Origin: Paracoccaceae bacterium
GTDB taxonomy: Bacteria; Pseudomonadota; Alphaproteobacteria; Rhodobacterales; Rhodobacteraceae
Direction: 5' to 3'
Assembly: GCA_033344815.1 (NCBI GenBank)
Contig: JAWPMR010000001.1
Location: 1,040,136-1,104,135, forward strand
Length of the DNA stretch: 64,000 nt
Shown: positions 9,436-19,975 of the stretch, piece by piece
How the letters are laid out: the number at the start of each line of letters is the position of its first letter
How positions within the stretch are numbered: the first letter of the stretch is position 1
Translations under genes and position numbers: made by a program
The notes under the pieces: model-generated
Databases searched by the model: none
What the model was told of the DNA's origin: nothing
Seen by the model: the letters and a program-made list of their open reading frames with translations, nothing else

Positions 9436-10451
9436 GTGACGCGCTGAAACCGCTGATCGGGGCGGCCGCAACCGGCCCTTTGACCAAAGAACAAGCGGAA
9501 ATGGCATTCGCAATCCTCTTTGAGGGCGAAGCCACGCCCAGCCAGATCGGTGGCTTGCTGATGGCGTTGCGCACGCGTGGGGAAACGGTCGACGAATATG
9601 CCGCCGCCGCGGCTGTCATGCGCGCGAAATGCCATGCCGTGCGTGCGCCCGAAGGGGCGATGGACATCGTGGGCACAGGCGGTGACGGCAAGGGCACCCT
9701 GAACATCTCCACCGCCACAGCCTTTGTCGTCGCAGGCGCAGGCGTGGTCGTGGCCAAACACGGCAATCGCAACCTGAGTTCAAAATCCGGCGCAGCAGAT
9801 GCGCTGACACAGATGGGATTGAATGTCATGGTTGGCCCGGAAACCGTGGAAAGGGCTCTGGCTGAGGCCGGGATCGGCTTCATGATGGCACCGATGCATC
9901 ACCCGGCGATTGCCCATGTGATGCCGACGCGGGCAGAACTGGGAACCCGCACGATTTTCAATATCTTGGGGCCTTTGACAAACCCTGCGGGGGTCAAACG
10001 ACAGCTCACAGGTGCGTTTTCGCGTGACCTGATCCAGCCTATGGCCGAAACACTCGCGGCATTGGGATCCGAGAAAGCCTGGCTGGTGCATGGCTCTGAT
10101 GGCACGGATGAACTGACCATCACGGGCGTTTCCTGGGTCAGTGCGCTGGATCTGGATGGATCGATTTCCAATATCGAAATCCACCCGGAAGATGCCGGTT
10201 TGCCAGTGCACCCTTTCGAGGACATCATCGGCGGGACGCCAGAGGAAAATGCACGTGACTTCAATGCATTGTTGGATGGTGAGCTTTCGGCTTATCGCGA
10301 TGCGGTTTTGTTGAATGCGGCAGCTGCACTTTTGGTGGCGGATGCGGTTTCCACCCTGAGGGAAGGCGTCGAGCGCGCCGCCGCAGCCATCGACAGCGGT
10401 GCCGCGCGTGACAAGATCGCTGCTGTCGCAGAAATCACCCAAGCAGCGTGA
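9432..10451 (+). CDS. trpD: Anthranilate phosphoribosyltransferase
   Basis: Second step of tryptophan synthesis: transfers phosphoribose from PRPP to anthranilate. 339 residues with the glycine-rich [18 protein letters not shown] loop (about residues 77-90), [15 protein letters not shown], and the anthranilate-side block [10 protein letters not shown] followed by [14 protein letters not shown]. It starts inside the trpG stop (ATGA) and its own stop overlaps the ung start (GTGA), indicating translational coupling through trpG-trpD-ung-trpC. Confidence 0.97.
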   Translation: MSDALKPLIGAAATGPLTKEQAEMAFAILFEGEATPSQIGGLLMALRTRGETVDEYAAAAAVMRAKCHAVRAPEGAMDIVGTGGDGKGTLNISTATAFVVAGAGVVVAKHGNRNLSSKSGAADALTQMGLNVMVGPETVERALAEAGIGFMMAPMHHPAIAHVMPTRAELGTRTIFNILGPLTNPAGVKRQLTGAFSRDLIQPMAETLAALGSEKAWLVHGSDGTDELTITGVSWVSALDLDGSISNIEIHPEDAGLPVHPFEDIIGGTPEENARDFNALLDGELSAYRDAVLLNAAAALLVADAVSTLREGVERAAAAIDSGAARDKIAAVAEITQAA

Positions 10452-11119
10452 GCGAATACAGTCTGCGATCTCTCGGCGCTTGGGCAGATCTGCCGTTTTT
10501 TGCGACCCAATGGCCCAACATAGAAGCGCAGTTAGCCACAGAAACACGTCAGGTATTGCCTCCGCCTGGCAAGGTGTTTCGTGCCTTGGAACGCGCGCAA
10601 CCTTGTGACGTCAAGGTCGTTATTCTAGGTCAGGACCCCTATCCGACACCGGGACACGCGCATGGGTTGGCATTTTCTGCCGAGGCGGATGTGCGACCGC
10701 TGCCCAGATCGCTGGGAAATATTTTCAAGGAAATGCAAAGTGATCTGGGTGCAGCCCCTGTGAGTGCCAATCTGGAATTTTGGGCAGATCAAGGTGTCTT
10801 GCTGCTCAACACCATCCTGACTGTCCCGGCTGGCGAAGCCAAGGGACATGAAAAACTGGGGTGGCAAATCCTGACAGGCCAAATCCTGAACCGATTGGCA
10901 GACCACCCGCGCGCCTACCTGCTTTGGGGAGCCGACGCCCATAAGACAGCCCGAGACGTAGATGCAGAGCAAAATCTCAAGATCGAAACGTCGCATCCCT
11001 CCCCGCTCTCTGCCCGGCGCGGTTTTTTTGGATCCAGACCGTTCAGCCGGGTCAATGTGTGGTTGCAGGCGCGCGGCGCGCAGGCCATAAACTGGGCGAA
11101 CGCGCCGGAGATCCCATGA
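10448..11119 (+). CDS. ung: Family-1 uracil-DNA glycosylase
   Basis: Removes uracil from DNA, starting base excision repair. 223 residues carry both family-1 signatures: the water-activating [16 protein letters not shown] and the C-terminal [13 protein letters not shown] loop that intercalates into DNA. The [12 protein letters not shown] and LLWGADA blocks also fit. The start is a GTG at 10448 overlapping the trpD stop by 4 bases, and the gene ends overlapping the trpC ATG (ATGA). A DNA repair gene is therefore translationally embedded between trpD and trpC. Confidence 0.95.
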   Translation: MSEYSLRSLGAWADLPFFATQWPNIEAQLATETRQVLPPPGKVFRALERAQPCDVKVVILGQDPYPTPGHAHGLAFSAEADVRPLPRSLGNIFKEMQSDLGAAPVSANLEFWADQGVLLLNTILTVPAGEAKGHEKLGWQILTGQILNRLADHPRAYLLWGADAHKTARDVDAEQNLKIETSHPSPLSARRGFFGSRPFSRVNVWLQARGAQAINWANAPEIP

Positions 11120-11928
11120 CCGAAACCATTCTTGAAAAAATCAAAGCCTACAAGCTGGACGAAGTTGCCGCAGATAAAATTGCAAAACCTCTGGTGGAAA
11201 TTGAGGCAGAGGCACGCGAGGCACCGCCGGTAAGACCGTTTGCAGATGCTGTTCACCATGCCACGTTGGAAGGCTACGGGCTCATCGCTGAAATTAAAAA
11301 AGCAAGCCCGTCCAAGGGTCTGATCCGGCCCGATTTTGACCCGGAGTCCCTGGCCAAAGCCTATGCAGATGGAGGGGCGACCTGCCTGTCCGTCTTGACA
11401 GATACGCCCAGTTTCCAAGGCGCAAAGAACTACCTCGTTGCCGCCCGTGCGGCCTGCGATTTGCCGGTATTGCGCAAGGATTTCATGTACGACACCTATC
11501 AGGTAGCCGAGGCACGCGCCATGGGGGCGGATTGCATCTTGATCATTATGGCATCGGTGAGCGATGATCAGGCCAGCGATCTGGAAGAGGCGGCAACGGA
11601 ATGGGGCATGGATGCCTTGATCGAAGTGCATGACGGCATTGAATTGCAACGCGCAAGCCATCTCAAGAGCCGCATGATCGGGATCAACAATCGCAATTTA
11701 AAGACCTTCGAGACGTCGCTTGATACCACGCGCAGGCTGTCACGTGACGTGCCTGCGGATCGGTTGATTGTTGCTGAATCCGGTCTGAGCACAGCGGAAG
11801 ATCTTGCCGATATGGCGCGATATGGCGCACGCATTTTCCTGATCGGGGAAAGCCTGATGCGTCAGCAAAACGTCGAACAGGCGACGCGAGACTTACTCGC
11901 AAATCCGATGACCGCCGGAGGCATGTAA
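11116..11928 (+). CDS. trpC: Indole-3-glycerol phosphate synthase
   Basis: TIM-barrel enzyme of tryptophan synthesis that closes the indole ring from CdRP. 270 residues; family blocks include [16 protein letters not shown] (first strand with catalytic Lys), [44 protein letters not shown] and [12 protein letters not shown] 11116 is preceded by CGCCGGAG and overlaps the ung stop. The monofunctional form, without a TrpF fusion, is usual in this group. moaC follows after a single base. Confidence 0.97.
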   Translation: MTETILEKIKAYKLDEVAADKIAKPLVEIEAEAREAPPVRPFADAVHHATLEGYGLIAEIKKASPSKGLIRPDFDPESLAKAYADGGATCLSVLTDTPSFQGAKNYLVAARAACDLPVLRKDFMYDTYQVAEARAMGADCILIIMASVSDDQASDLEEAATEWGMDALIEVHDGIELQRASHLKSRMIGINNRNLKTFETSLDTTRRLSRDVPADRLIVAESGLSTAEDLADMARYGARIFLIGESLMRQQNVEQATRDLLANPMTAGGM

Positions 11929-11929
11929 G

Positions 11930-12409
11930 ATGACCGGGAAGCTGACGCATTTTGACAGCAAGGGCGACGCCCATATGGTCGATGTGGGCGACAAGCCGGT
12001 AACGGATCGGATCGCCGTTGCGCAATGCCACATCAGGATGAAGCCTGAAACGTTTGATATCATTACAAAAGGTCGCGCAAAAAAGGGTGACGTTCTGGGG
12101 GTCGCGCGTCTGGCCGGCATCATGGCGGCAAAACGTACATCTGACTTGATTCCGCTGTGCCATCCTTTGCCGATCACGAAGATCGGAGTCGCGTTCACCG
12201 CAGATAGGGACTTACCGGGGTTTCACATCGAGGCAACCGTCAAAACCACGGGCCAGACCGGTGTCGAAATGGAAGCGCTGACGGCAGCCTCAGTCGCCGC
12301 TTTGACGGTCTTTGACATGTCCAAGGCTGTCGATAAAACCATGCAAATCAATGAACTGCGTGTTGTTCTTAAAGATGGCGGTAAATCCGGTCGGTTTGAG
12401 GCGCAATGA
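11930..12409 (+). CDS. moaC: Cyclic pyranopterin monophosphate synthase
   Basis: Works with MoaA to turn GTP into cyclic pyranopterin monophosphate, the first intermediate of molybdenum cofactor. 159 residues; family blocks are [16 protein letters not shown] at the N-terminus, [15 protein letters not shown], and [19 protein letters not shown] with the following SKAVDKTM catalytic-lysine region. It sits one base after trpC and overlaps moeA by 4 bases (ATGA), linking cofactor synthesis to the trp genes. Confidence 0.97.
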   Translation: MTGKLTHFDSKGDAHMVDVGDKPVTDRIAVAQCHIRMKPETFDIITKGRAKKGDVLGVARLAGIMAAKRTSDLIPLCHPLPITKIGVAFTADRDLPGFHIEATVKTTGQTGVEMEALTAASVAALTVFDMSKAVDKTMQINELRVVLKDGGKSGRFEAQ

Positions 12410-13578
12410 TCACGGTCGCGCAGGCGCTGGATCACTTGTTCGAGCTCGTGAAGCCTCTCGACATCGAAACTGTGCCGCTGCGCCGCGCGTCAGGTCGGAT
12501 CCTTGCGCGCGACGGGGTGGCGGCCCGCACGCAGCCCCCCTTTCATGCGGCCTCCATGGATGGTTACGCGATGCGCCGCTCAGAGGCTGAACCGGACGCA
12601 ATGCTCAAAGTCGTCGGAGAGGCCGCCGCGGGTCACAGCTATCAGGGCAAGTTGGGCCCCGGCCAATGCACGCGGATATTCACCGGCGCTCCGATGCCGC
12701 AAGAGGCTGATTTCGTTGTGATTCAGGAAGATGTCACGCGGCGCGGCGATGTGATCACCTTGAACCGTGACATGGACACAAAGGACAACGTTCGACCGGC
12801 GGGTGGTGATTTTAAGGTGGGCGACAAGATTGAGGCCCCGCGCCGGTTGGGGGCCCCGGATGTGGCGTTGCTGGCCGCCATGAATATTGCTGAGGTGCCT
12901 GTCACGCGTCGTCCCATCGTCGCCATCATGGCGACCGGAGATGAATTGGTCATGCCCGGCGAGACCCCGGGACCAGATCAGATCATCGCCTCCAATTCTT
13001 TCGGGCTGGCCGCGCAGCTGGAAGCCCTTGGCGCTGAGACCCGCATGATCCCGATCGCGCGCGATACTGTCGCATCGCTCAAGACGGCGTTTGCACTCGC
13101 CGCTTCTGCCGACCTGATTGTGACCATTGGCGGCGCATCGGTTGGAGACCATGATCTGGTCGCACCCGTGGCCGCCGACCTCGGCATGAAACAATCCTTT
13201 TACAAGGTTGCCATGCGTCCGGGTAAGCCGCTGATGGCGGGTCGTTTGAACGATGTGCCAATGATTGGCTTGCCGGGAAATCCAGTCTCGGCCTTGGTGT
13301 GCGGCCTCATTTTTGTGGCCCCTGTAGTGCGCGCAATGTTGGGCCTCCCCGCTGGTGCAGCCCCAAGAATGGTAACGCAACTCGCCGCAACCTTGCCCAA
13401 GAACGGGCCGCGAGAGCATTACATGCGTGCCAAGGTAACGCCTGATGGGTTACGCGCTTTTGACCGACAGGACAGCTCGCTTTTGACAGTTCTCGCCGAT
13501 TCCAACGCGCTTTTGGTGCGCGCGCCTCATGATCCGGCCCGCGAAACCGGTGAGAGCGTGTCATACCTGCCTTTGTGA
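12406..13578 (+). CDS. moeA: Molybdopterin molybdotransferase
   Basis: Inserts molybdate into adenylylated molybdopterin to finish the cofactor. 390 residues show the MoeA order: N-terminal domain with [13 protein letters not shown], domain II with [19 protein letters not shown], the MoCF-binding domain III with [22 protein letters not shown] and [11 protein letters not shown], and a C-terminal beta-barrel. The ATG overlaps the moaC stop. About 80 bases, with a dedicated promoter, separate it from lexA. Confidence 0.96.
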   Translation: MITVAQALDHLFELVKPLDIETVPLRRASGRILARDGVAARTQPPFHAASMDGYAMRRSEAEPDAMLKVVGEAAAGHSYQGKLGPGQCTRIFTGAPMPQEADFVVIQEDVTRRGDVITLNRDMDTKDNVRPAGGDFKVGDKIEAPRRLGAPDVALLAAMNIAEVPVTRRPIVAIMATGDELVMPGETPGPDQIIASNSFGLAAQLEALGAETRMIPIARDTVASLKTAFALAASADLIVTIGGASVGDHDLVAPVAADLGMKQSFYKVAMRPGKPLMAGRLNDVPMIGLPGNPVSALVCGLIFVAPVVRAMLGLPAGAAPRMVTQLAATLPKNGPREHYMRAKVTPDGLRAFDRQDSSLLTVLADSNALLVRAPHDPARETGESVSYLPL

Positions 13579-13594
13579 AATCCTTTAGAAAGCG

Positions 13595-13623
13595 TTGACA
13601 CAAAACGGGAACATCACTAGAAC
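13595..13623 (+). promoter_or_regulatory. lexA promoter with overlapping SOS (LexA) box
   Basis: A TTGACA hexamer at 13595-13600 is followed after 17 bases by TAGAAC at 13618-13623. The direct repeat GAAC-N7-GAAC at 13609-13623 is the reverse complement of the alphaproteobacterial SOS box GTTC-N7-GTTC and covers the -10 element. LexA bound here would exclude RNA polymerase, giving the usual autoregulation of lexA. Confidence 0.85.
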
Positions 13624-13656
13624 AAACGCAAATTCAGGCGTCGGAGGGACCAAAAG

Positions 13657-14358
13657 ATGCTCACCAAGAAGCAGTTGGATTTGCTGGAGTTCATTCAAAA
13701 GCGCATGCAGCGTGATGGTGTACCGCCCAGCTTTGATGAAATGAAGGAAGCGCTCGATCTGCGCTCCAAATCGGGAATTCATCGGCTGATCACAGCCTTG
13801 GAAGAGCGTGGATTTATCCGTCGTCTCGCCCACCGGGCTCGGGCCATAGAAATCGTGAAGCTGCCTGAAAGCCTTGGCGGTAACCCCACAAGCGGGTTCA
13901 ACCCGCGCATCATTGAAGGCGACAAACCGGATGCGCCAAAACCTGCGGGTGCACAATCTGTCACCAGCGCCTTTGCTATCGAACTGCCGTTGATGGGGCG
14001 GATTGCCGCGGGTGTTCCGATTGAGGCGATTAATCAACAATCCCACAACGTCGCGGTGCCAAGTCAGATGTTGTCGGGATCAGGAGAACATTACGCCCTG
14101 GAAGTGCGCGGAGATTCCATGATCGAAGCCGGTATCAATGACGGCGACGTGGTGGTGATCAAGGAAACCAGCGTAGCCGACAACGGCGACATCGTCGTGG
14201 CCCTCGTCGAAGATCATGAGGCCACGCTGAAACGCTATATGCGCAAGGGTCAGAGCATCGCGCTGGAGGCCGCAAACCCAGCTTATGAAACCCGCATCTT
14301 CAAGGACGATCAGGTCAAGGTACAAGGTAAGCTGGTGGGACTTATCCGCACTTATTGA
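13657..14358 (+). CDS. lexA: LexA repressor of the SOS response
   Basis: 233 residues. Residues 1-65 form the winged helix that binds the SOS box ([16 protein letters not shown], then SIHRL-type recognition region [13 protein letters not shown]). The self-cleavage site Ala118-Gly119 ([11 protein letters not shown]) and the catalytic dyad Ser154 ([10 protein letters not shown]) and Lys192 (ATLKRYM) are all present, so the protein should be cleavable with RecA. The linker of about 45 residues is longer than in E. coli, as usual in alphaproteobacteria. RBS GTCGGAGGGACC precedes the ATG. The last 7 bases overlap the convergent comEC gene. Confidence 0.97.
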   Translation: MLTKKQLDLLEFIQKRMQRDGVPPSFDEMKEALDLRSKSGIHRLITALEERGFIRRLAHRARAIEIVKLPESLGGNPTSGFNPRIIEGDKPDAPKPAGAQSVTSAFAIELPLMGRIAAGVPIEAINQQSHNVAVPSQMLSGSGEHYALEVRGDSMIEAGINDGDVVVIKETSVADNGDIVVALVEDHEATLKRYMRKGQSIALEAANPAYETRIFKDDQVKVQGKLVGLIRTY

Positions 14359-16400
14359 CGCGGAAAACCGCGTGCGTGCCACGGCGTCCAGAGCCGGTCA
14401 CCCGTTACATCGCGGACAGATGTCAGACGGATTCCGTTTTTTCCAGTGGTGATGGCGACAGCCCCCATGTTCTTCAGGCGCGCCGGGTCAAACAGCATGC
14501 ATCCCGATGCTGTTTTGGGTAGGTTCAGGTTTGCGACAATGATCTGGCCTTCTGAGCACCCCTCAAACCCCGCTACCGCTTTTTTACCGGCCAGATGCAT
14601 GACGCTAATGCCCCCGGGCAACGCCGCGATGCGCGTGTCTGGCCACCGCTCGGATGCCGTGAATTGATCGGTCATCTCGCCATCGTTTTCCAGCCAGTTC
14701 TGCGCAACAAATCCTGCCCCTTTCGCTTTGCTCAGGGCGCGTCCCTCCCCAGTCATGATGCCAACCAGCGTGCCATTTTCGGCAATCAATCCGATGGGGC
14801 GATCCGAAGTCACCCAGAGCCAGAACGCCGCCAAAACCGGTATCACGCCCATCAACCGCGTGCGCCCTTGCCACAGGCACAGCCACAAAAACCCCAATGC
14901 GATCATCGGTAAAACCGCAACCCCCGGTCCATGTACAAAAGAGCGCGCGCCGTCCAAACCGGCCACAAACGTGCTAACCTCGAGGATCCAGCGCAACCCC
15001 AGCCCCATGATCCAGAGGCCGATCCAGTCGAGCCCGAAAGGCGCAAGCAAAGCGGCCAAAACCGCCGCCGGAATGACAACGGTTCCCATCATCGGCACGG
15101 AGGTCAGATTGGCCAGCAAACCATAGTGCGACAGCGCATTGAAATGCGCAGCACCAATGGGGGCGGTTGCGATGCCTGCAACACCCGATGAAATCAGGAC
15201 GGCGACCACGGGTTTTGCCCAATTGGGCCCCATTGAAATCTGGTGATCGCGCATGTAGCCGAAGACCGTAACCAATGCCGTTGTGGCGGCAAAAGACATT
15301 TGAAAACCTGGGCCCAGCAGCGCTTCGGGCCTCAGAAACAGAACGATTGTCGCCGCAATTGCGACGGCGCGCAGGCTGATAGCACGGCGGTTCAGCATGA
15401 TGGCAGTAAGGGCCACTGCAACCATGATGAAGGCACGTTCAGTCGCCACATTGCCGCCCGACAGGGCGAGGTAGCAACAAGCCACGATCAAAGAACCCGC
15501 CGCTGCCATTTTGCGCGCAGGAACACGCAAGGCCAGGGGCGGGATCAATGCAATCGAAATCCGCAATAAGGCAAATACAAAACCGGTCAGAAGACCCATG
15601 TGTAATCCGGATATCGCCAACAGATGCGCGAGGTTGCTGGCGCGCAGGTCATCAAGCGTTTCCCGACTGATCGCGCTGCGCGACCCCGTTGTAACCGCGA
15701 CTGCCACGCCGCCAACGTCACCGGGGAGGATTTCCAGCATGCGCGATGCAACCGCCATCCGGACGCGAAAAATCAACAGGTCGAACCGGCCTTTTTCTGG
15801 CAGGGAAATCGCCAAAAGGGGCACGCGGGAATAGCCGACGCCACCTAGTTGACCAAACCAGGCGTGGCGTTGGAAATCAAAGCCCCCTGGCTCCACTGGC
15901 CCGCCCGGAGGTGAGACATGCGCCGTTGTGAACACACGCAATCCCGGAGTTGGTTTGATGCTCAGACTTTGATCACCGTGCAGAGAAATGCGCACCCGTT
16001 CGGGCGTACGTTCAGGTGCCGTGCGTTCCAGCACCACTTGATCGAGGGTCAGGCGCAGCGCATCCGAACCACTGCGATCAATGTTGACGATGCGCCCCTC
16101 AACCGGGCCGTAATACCGCCAACTCATAACAGGGCTCGCCACATCATGCGCGCGGTAGGCCGCCAGCACAAATCCGGTGGCGATCAACACTATTGCTATC
16201 AAAACGGGGCTTAGCGCCTCGCCAAGCCAACGTGTCAGGATCAAAAGCGTGACAGCCAGAATGCCAACACCTGCCAGGAACACAGCTGAGGGTTCAAAAC
16301 GCAACAGGAAGTACCAGCCAATGCCGATCGCAAGACAAATGGGGATCCACTCGAAAAGCGCGCCGCGCTGGTCAAGCAGGATGGCCCGGATTTGTATCAC
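14352..16400 (-). CDS. comEC: ComEC/Rec2-family DNA-uptake channel protein
   Basis: 682 residues. The N-terminus has DUF4131-like helices, then an OB-like segment ([27 protein letters not shown]) and the Competence domain with many membrane helices, including [22 protein letters not shown], the family hallmark. The C-terminal 150 residues look like a remnant without the HxHxDH metal-binding motif of the metallo-beta-lactamase domain. The protein would carry single-stranded DNA across the inner membrane. It shares its upstream region with divergent gltX and overlaps lexA tail to tail. Confidence 0.88.
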   Translation of the reverse strand: MIQIRAILLDQRGALFEWIPICLAIGIGWYFLLRFEPSAVFLAGVGILAVTLLILTRWLGEALSPVLIAIVLIATGFVLAAYRAHDVASPVMSWRYYGPVEGRIVNIDRSGSDALRLTLDQVVLERTAPERTPERVRISLHGDQSLSIKPTPGLRVFTTAHVSPPGGPVEPGGFDFQRHAWFGQLGGVGYSRVPLLAISLPEKGRFDLLIFRVRMAVASRMLEILPGDVGGVAVAVTTGSRSAISRETLDDLRASNLAHLLAISGLHMGLLTGFVFALLRISIALIPPLALRVPARKMAAAGSLIVACCYLALSGGNVATERAFIMVAVALTAIMLNRRAISLRAVAIAATIVLFLRPEALLGPGFQMSFAATTALVTVFGYMRDHQISMGPNWAKPVVAVLISSGVAGIATAPIGAAHFNALSHYGLLANLTSVPMMGTVVIPAAVLAALLAPFGLDWIGLWIMGLGLRWILEVSTFVAGLDGARSFVHGPGVAVLPMIALGFLWLCLWQGRTRLMGVIPVLAAFWLWVTSDRPIGLIAENGTLVGIMTGEGRALSKAKGAGFVAQNWLENDGEMTDQFTASERWPDTRIAALPGGISVMHLAGKKAVAGFEGCSEGQIIVANLNLPKTASGCMLFDPARLKNMGAVAITTGKNGIRLTSVRDVTGDRLWTPWHARGFPRQ

Positions 16401-16489
16401 GCAGCACCTCCTTGCCCCCGTTCACTGCACTGGATAGACAGACGTTCTAGATTTACGCCCCTCATGGTTACTGAAAGGTAAATGCAAGC

Positions 16490-17902
16490 ATGTCAGCGCC
16501 CGTCGTCACTCGTTTCGCCCCTTCGCCCACCGGGTATCTGCATATCGGCGGCGCGCGCACGGCGTTGTTCAACTGGCTCTATGCGCGTGGACGCAATGGC
16601 AAATTTCTGCTGCGGATTGAAGACACAGATCGGGCGCGCTCGACCCCGGAGGCCACCGACGCGATTTTGCAGGGGATGGCGTGGCTCGGACTGGATCACG
16701 ACGGCGAGAGCGTCAGCCAGTTTGAAAATGCTGAGCGCCACGCGGCAGTGGCGCATGAATTGCTGGCGGCGGGCAAAGCGTACAAATGTTATGCAACCCA
16801 GGATGAGATCGCAGCGTTTCGTGAAGCAGCCCGCGCTGCGGGGCAAAGCACCCTCTTCCGCTCGCCTTGGCGAACTGCCGACCCTGATACCCATCCCGAC
16901 GCCCCATTTGTGATCCGCATCAAAGCGCCGCAAACCGGACAAACCGTGATACAGGATCAGGTTCAGGGCAATGTAACCATCCGCAACGACCAACTTGATG
17001 ACATGGTTCTGTTACGCTCCGATGGCACGCCCGTTTATATGTTGGCTGTTGTTGTAGATGACCATGATATGGGCGTGACCCATGTGATCCGCGGGGATGA
17101 CCACCTCAACAATGCGGCGCGCCAGATGATGATCTATGAGGCCATGGGCTGGGACGTTCCGGTCTGGGCCCATATCCCGCTGATCCACGGGCCTGACGGG
17201 AAAAAACTGTCGAAACGACACGGCGCTCTGGGCGCGCAGGAATATCAGACCATGGGGTATCCGGCGGCGGGCATGCGCAACTATCTGGCCCGTCTGGGAT
17301 GGAGCCACGGGGACAACGAATACTTTACGGATGCACAGGCATTGGAGTGGTTCGATTTGTCCGGTATCGGGAAAAGCCCGGCACGTTTTGATTTCAAGAA
17401 ACTGGAAAACCTGTCCGGACGCCATATCGCCCATGCGGATGATGCCGCGCTGCAGCATGAAATAGCGCTATATCTGGAAGCTTCAGGGCTGCCAGCCTTG
17501 GGGCAGGAACAATCCGACATGCTGTTACGCGCCCTGCCCTTTATCAAAGAGCGGGCAAAAACATTTCCCGAACTCCTTGATAAAGCACAGTTTGCGCTGA
17601 CCTCTCGTCCGATACAACAAGATGAGAAAGCCGCAAAAAACCTGGATACGGTATCCCGTGGTATGCTGAGAGAATTGACGCCGCAGTTGCAAACTGATAG
17701 CTGGGACAGAGAAAATCTGGAGGGTATCCTGAACCGTTTTGCACAGAGCAAAGAGACCAAGTTCGGCAAACTCGCCGGGCCGCTGCGTTCTGCGCTGGCA
17801 GGGCGGGCCGTGACACCTTCGGTTTTCGATATGATGCTGGTTCTGGGCAGGGATGAAACCCTCGCACGTTTGACAGAGGCAGCACAGGACGCAGGACAAT
17901 AA
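16490..17902 (+). CDS. gltX: Glutamyl-tRNA synthetase
   Basis: Class I aminoacyl-tRNA synthetase of 470 residues. The HIGH-type motif is HIGG in [17 protein letters not shown] and the KMSKS-type motif is KLSKR in [12 protein letters not shown]. The C-terminal helical part binds the anticodon. The ATG at 16490 follows CTGAAAGGTAAATGCAAGC. Alphaproteobacteria often carry two GltX paralogues, one of which charges tRNA-Gln for amidation; this one cannot be placed without comparison. gltA follows after 85 bases. Confidence 0.95.
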   Translation: MSAPVVTRFAPSPTGYLHIGGARTALFNWLYARGRNGKFLLRIEDTDRARSTPEATDAILQGMAWLGLDHDGESVSQFENAERHAAVAHELLAAGKAYKCYATQDEIAAFREAARAAGQSTLFRSPWRTADPDTHPDAPFVIRIKAPQTGQTVIQDQVQGNVTIRNDQLDDMVLLRSDGTPVYMLAVVVDDHDMGVTHVIRGDDHLNNAARQMMIYEAMGWDVPVWAHIPLIHGPDGKKLSKRHGALGAQEYQTMGYPAAGMRNYLARLGWSHGDNEYFTDAQALEWFDLSGIGKSPARFDFKKLENLSGRHIAHADDAALQHEIALYLEASGLPALGQEQSDMLLRALPFIKERAKTFPELLDKAQFALTSRPIQQDEKAAKNLDTVSRGMLRELTPQLQTDSWDRENLEGILNRFAQSKETKFGKLAGPLRSALAGRAVTPSVFDMMLVLGRDETLARLTEAAQDAGQ

Positions 17903-17904
17903 GC

Positions 17905-17932
17905 TTGCGCAAATTGTTGGCTGGATGCGCAA
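17905..17932 (+). promoter_or_regulatory. Inverted repeat upstream of gltA (candidate operator)
   Basis: TTGCGCA at 17905-17911 and TGCGCAA at 17926-17932 form a perfect 7-base inverted repeat with a 14-base spacer, so the arms are 21 bases apart centre to centre, two helical turns. It starts 2 bases after the gltX stop and ends 55 bases before gltA. No T-run follows, so it is not a typical terminator. Spacing suits a dimeric repressor, but the regulator is unknown. Confidence 0.45.
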
Positions 17933-17987
17933 TGCATCACGGGCTGAATACCGGGTGCGCCCGCAGAAATAACAGGAAGGACCACTC

Positions 17988-19283
17988 ATGGCTGAAAGCA
18001 CAAAATCCGCAAAGCTGAGCATTGACGGCAAGGACTTTGATCTGCCGATTTTCTCCCCGACGGCGGGACCGGATGTGGTGGATATCCGTAAACTATATGC
18101 CCAAGCAGGCGTGTTCACTTATGATCCGGGCTTCACCTCCACGGCCAGCTGTGACAGCACCATCACCTTCATTGACGGTGACAAGGGCGAATTGCTGCAC
18201 CGGGGTTATCCGATCGACCAGCTGGCCAGCAATTCGCACTACCTTGAGGTGTGTTATCTGCTGCTTTACGGCGAGTTGCCCTCCGGCGCGCAACTTGAGG
18301 AATTTGAACATCACATCACGCACCACACGATGCTTCACGAGCAGATGCAGAACTTCTTCCGCGGGTTCCGCCGCGACGCGCATCCGATGGCGATCGTGGT
18401 GGGTGTCGTCGGGGCAATGTCGGCCTTCTACCACGACAGCACAGATATCACCGACCCGCATCAGCGAGAGATCGCAAGCCACCGCCTGATTGCCAAGATG
18501 CCCACCATCGCGGCCTGGGCCTACAAATACTCGATTGGTCAGCCTTTCGTCTATCCGCGCAACGATCTGGATTATGCCTCCAATTTCCTGCGCATGTGTT
18601 TTGCGGTGCCGGCCGAGGACTACGAGGTCAACCCGATCCTCAGCCGCGCCATGGACCGCATTTTCACCCTGCACGCAGACCATGAGCAGAACGCATCCAC
18701 ATCGACTGTGCGCTTGGCCTCATCCTCCGGTGCCAACCCCTTTGCCTGTATCGCAGCGGGCGTGGCGTGCCTTTGGGGGCCCGCGCATGGGGGGGCAAAT
18801 CAGGCCTGTCTTGAGATGCTGAACGAGATCGGTACGCCAGACCGCATTCCTGAATTCATCGCACGGGCCAAGGACAAGAATGATCCTTTCCGCCTGATGG
18901 GTTTTGGCCACCGGGTCTACAAGAACTTTGACCCGCGCGCGAAAGTGATGAAGCAATCCGCCGATGAAGTCCTGGATCTGTTGGGCGTTGAGGATAACCC
19001 CATTTTGCAAGTCGCAAAGGAACTCGAAGCCGCAGCCCTTGCCGATCCCTATTTTGCCGACAAAAAGCTGTTCCCGAATGTGGATTTCTATTCCGGCATC
19101 ATCCTTGAAGCGATGGGATTCCCGACCTCCATGTTCACGCCCATCTTTGCGCTGAGCCGGACTGTCGGGTGGATTTCCCAGTGGAAAGAAATGATCGCTG
19201 ATCCACAGAATAAAATCGGTCGCCCCCGTCAGCTTTATCTCGGCAGCACCGCGCGTGACTACGTGGATATTGAAAACCGCTGA
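17988..19283 (+). CDS. gltA: Citrate synthase (hexameric type II)
   Basis: Condenses oxaloacetate and acetyl-CoA, entering the TCA cycle. 431 residues, the size of the NADH-sensitive type. Catalytic regions visible are [32 protein letters not shown] and [15 protein letters not shown], with the catalytic aspartate region near NVDFYSGI. N-terminal [30 protein letters not shown] matches the family. RBS AGGAAGGACCACTC precedes the ATG. No obvious terminator follows within 100 bases. Confidence 0.97.
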   Translation: MAESTKSAKLSIDGKDFDLPIFSPTAGPDVVDIRKLYAQAGVFTYDPGFTSTASCDSTITFIDGDKGELLHRGYPIDQLASNSHYLEVCYLLLYGELPSGAQLEEFEHHITHHTMLHEQMQNFFRGFRRDAHPMAIVVGVVGAMSAFYHDSTDITDPHQREIASHRLIAKMPTIAAWAYKYSIGQPFVYPRNDLDYASNFLRMCFAVPAEDYEVNPILSRAMDRIFTLHADHEQNASTSTVRLASSSGANPFACIAAGVACLWGPAHGGANQACLEMLNEIGTPDRIPEFIARAKDKNDPFRLMGFGHRVYKNFDPRAKVMKQSADEVLDLLGVEDNPILQVAKELEAAALADPYFADKKLFPNVDFYSGIILEAMGFPTSMFTPIFALSRTVGWISQWKEMIADPQNKIGRPRQLYLGSTARDYVDIENR

Positions 19284-19680
19284 TCTCCAAATGGCGCGCG
19301 CGCCTCAGTGGTGCGCCGCTCTCGGTCCGGGAAGACACCGATTTGCAGCGAATCGCATTTGCCGTGTCTGACCCGCGGTGGTGCTGGCGTATTTTTTACA
19401 AAGAGGCTCGCCTTGAACTGGTCTCGGTTCAACGGGCGAAAAATCTTATCCGCTGGTCACAGTGTCGCGCATGCCTTCAATAGCGCGGTTTCCTTGTCCC
19501 CTTGCCGCGGTGCCTTTTTACGGTCATGAAATGCCAAAGAAATGCACACAGGCTCCCGTGTATCGCACTGACCGCGAGCACCCATTTGAAATCTGGCGCG
19601 AAACACCTGAACAGGGCCTGTACCAGATCTGGCTTTCTCGGTTGGCGCCGTGGTGCAGGCAAATGGGATATGATGCACTT

Positions 19681-19763
19681 TGCACGAAGGTTCACCTCCT
19701 GTGTTTGGCGCGAGATTTGCCTGTCATGGCGTCATGGATTAGGGGCCTGAAGAGGCCCTTTTT
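19681..19763 (+). ncRNA. Possible small RNA ending at a strong terminator
   Basis: A TATGAT hexamer at 19669-19674 could act as a -10 element (no good -35 seen), giving a transcript of about 83 bases that ends at the hairpin and T-run at 19743-19763. It contains an ACCTCCT segment (about 19694-19700) complementary to Shine-Dalgarno sequences, also seen in the stronger candidate at 32475. The start is a guess. The hairpin could instead end a longer transcript from gltA. Confidence 0.22.
19743..19763 (+). terminator. Rho-independent terminator in the gltA downstream gap
   Basis: GGGCCT (19743-19748), loop GAAG, AGGCCC (19753-19758), followed by TTTTT. A perfect 6-base GC-rich stem and a T-run on the plus strand. 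It lies 460 bases after gltA with no clear gene between. Confidence 0.75.
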
Positions 19764-19975
19764 CCCGTTGATGATGCGGTCGAAGACACCATCACAGTTA
19801 TCCATGACAGAGCCCAAACCCCACCCGTCATCACACGCTCTGATATGTCTCGAAATTTGCAGACCACAATGGCCAATTATGTAGCGGTCAACGTGGTTGG
19901 GTGCGCGGGTTGTTCCAGATTCATCACACAGAACGTTTTGTCGGCAGAAAGGTTGGTCGCCAGTCCTGCGTAGTC

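Larger units (their letters stand above)
19284..19975. other. 692-base region without a convincing gene
   Basis: The longest gap in the window. Open frames exist (for example plus strand 19462-19884, 140 codons), but their translations show no family motif, no good ribosome-binding site and a composition unlike the neighbours. One of them runs straight through the terminator hairpin at 19743. A short frame 3 stretch (19743-19973) also reads without a start of note. The supported contents are the terminator and a possible small RNA just before it. It may be a decayed gene, but no parent family was recognised. Confidence 0.5.

Noticed and set aside
12580-13419. 279-codon reverse frame
   Set aside because: Antisense to moeA and without any domain.
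19462-19884. 140-codon plus-strand frame in the gltA downstream gap
   Set aside because: No family motif or ribosome-binding site, and it reads through a strong terminator hairpin.
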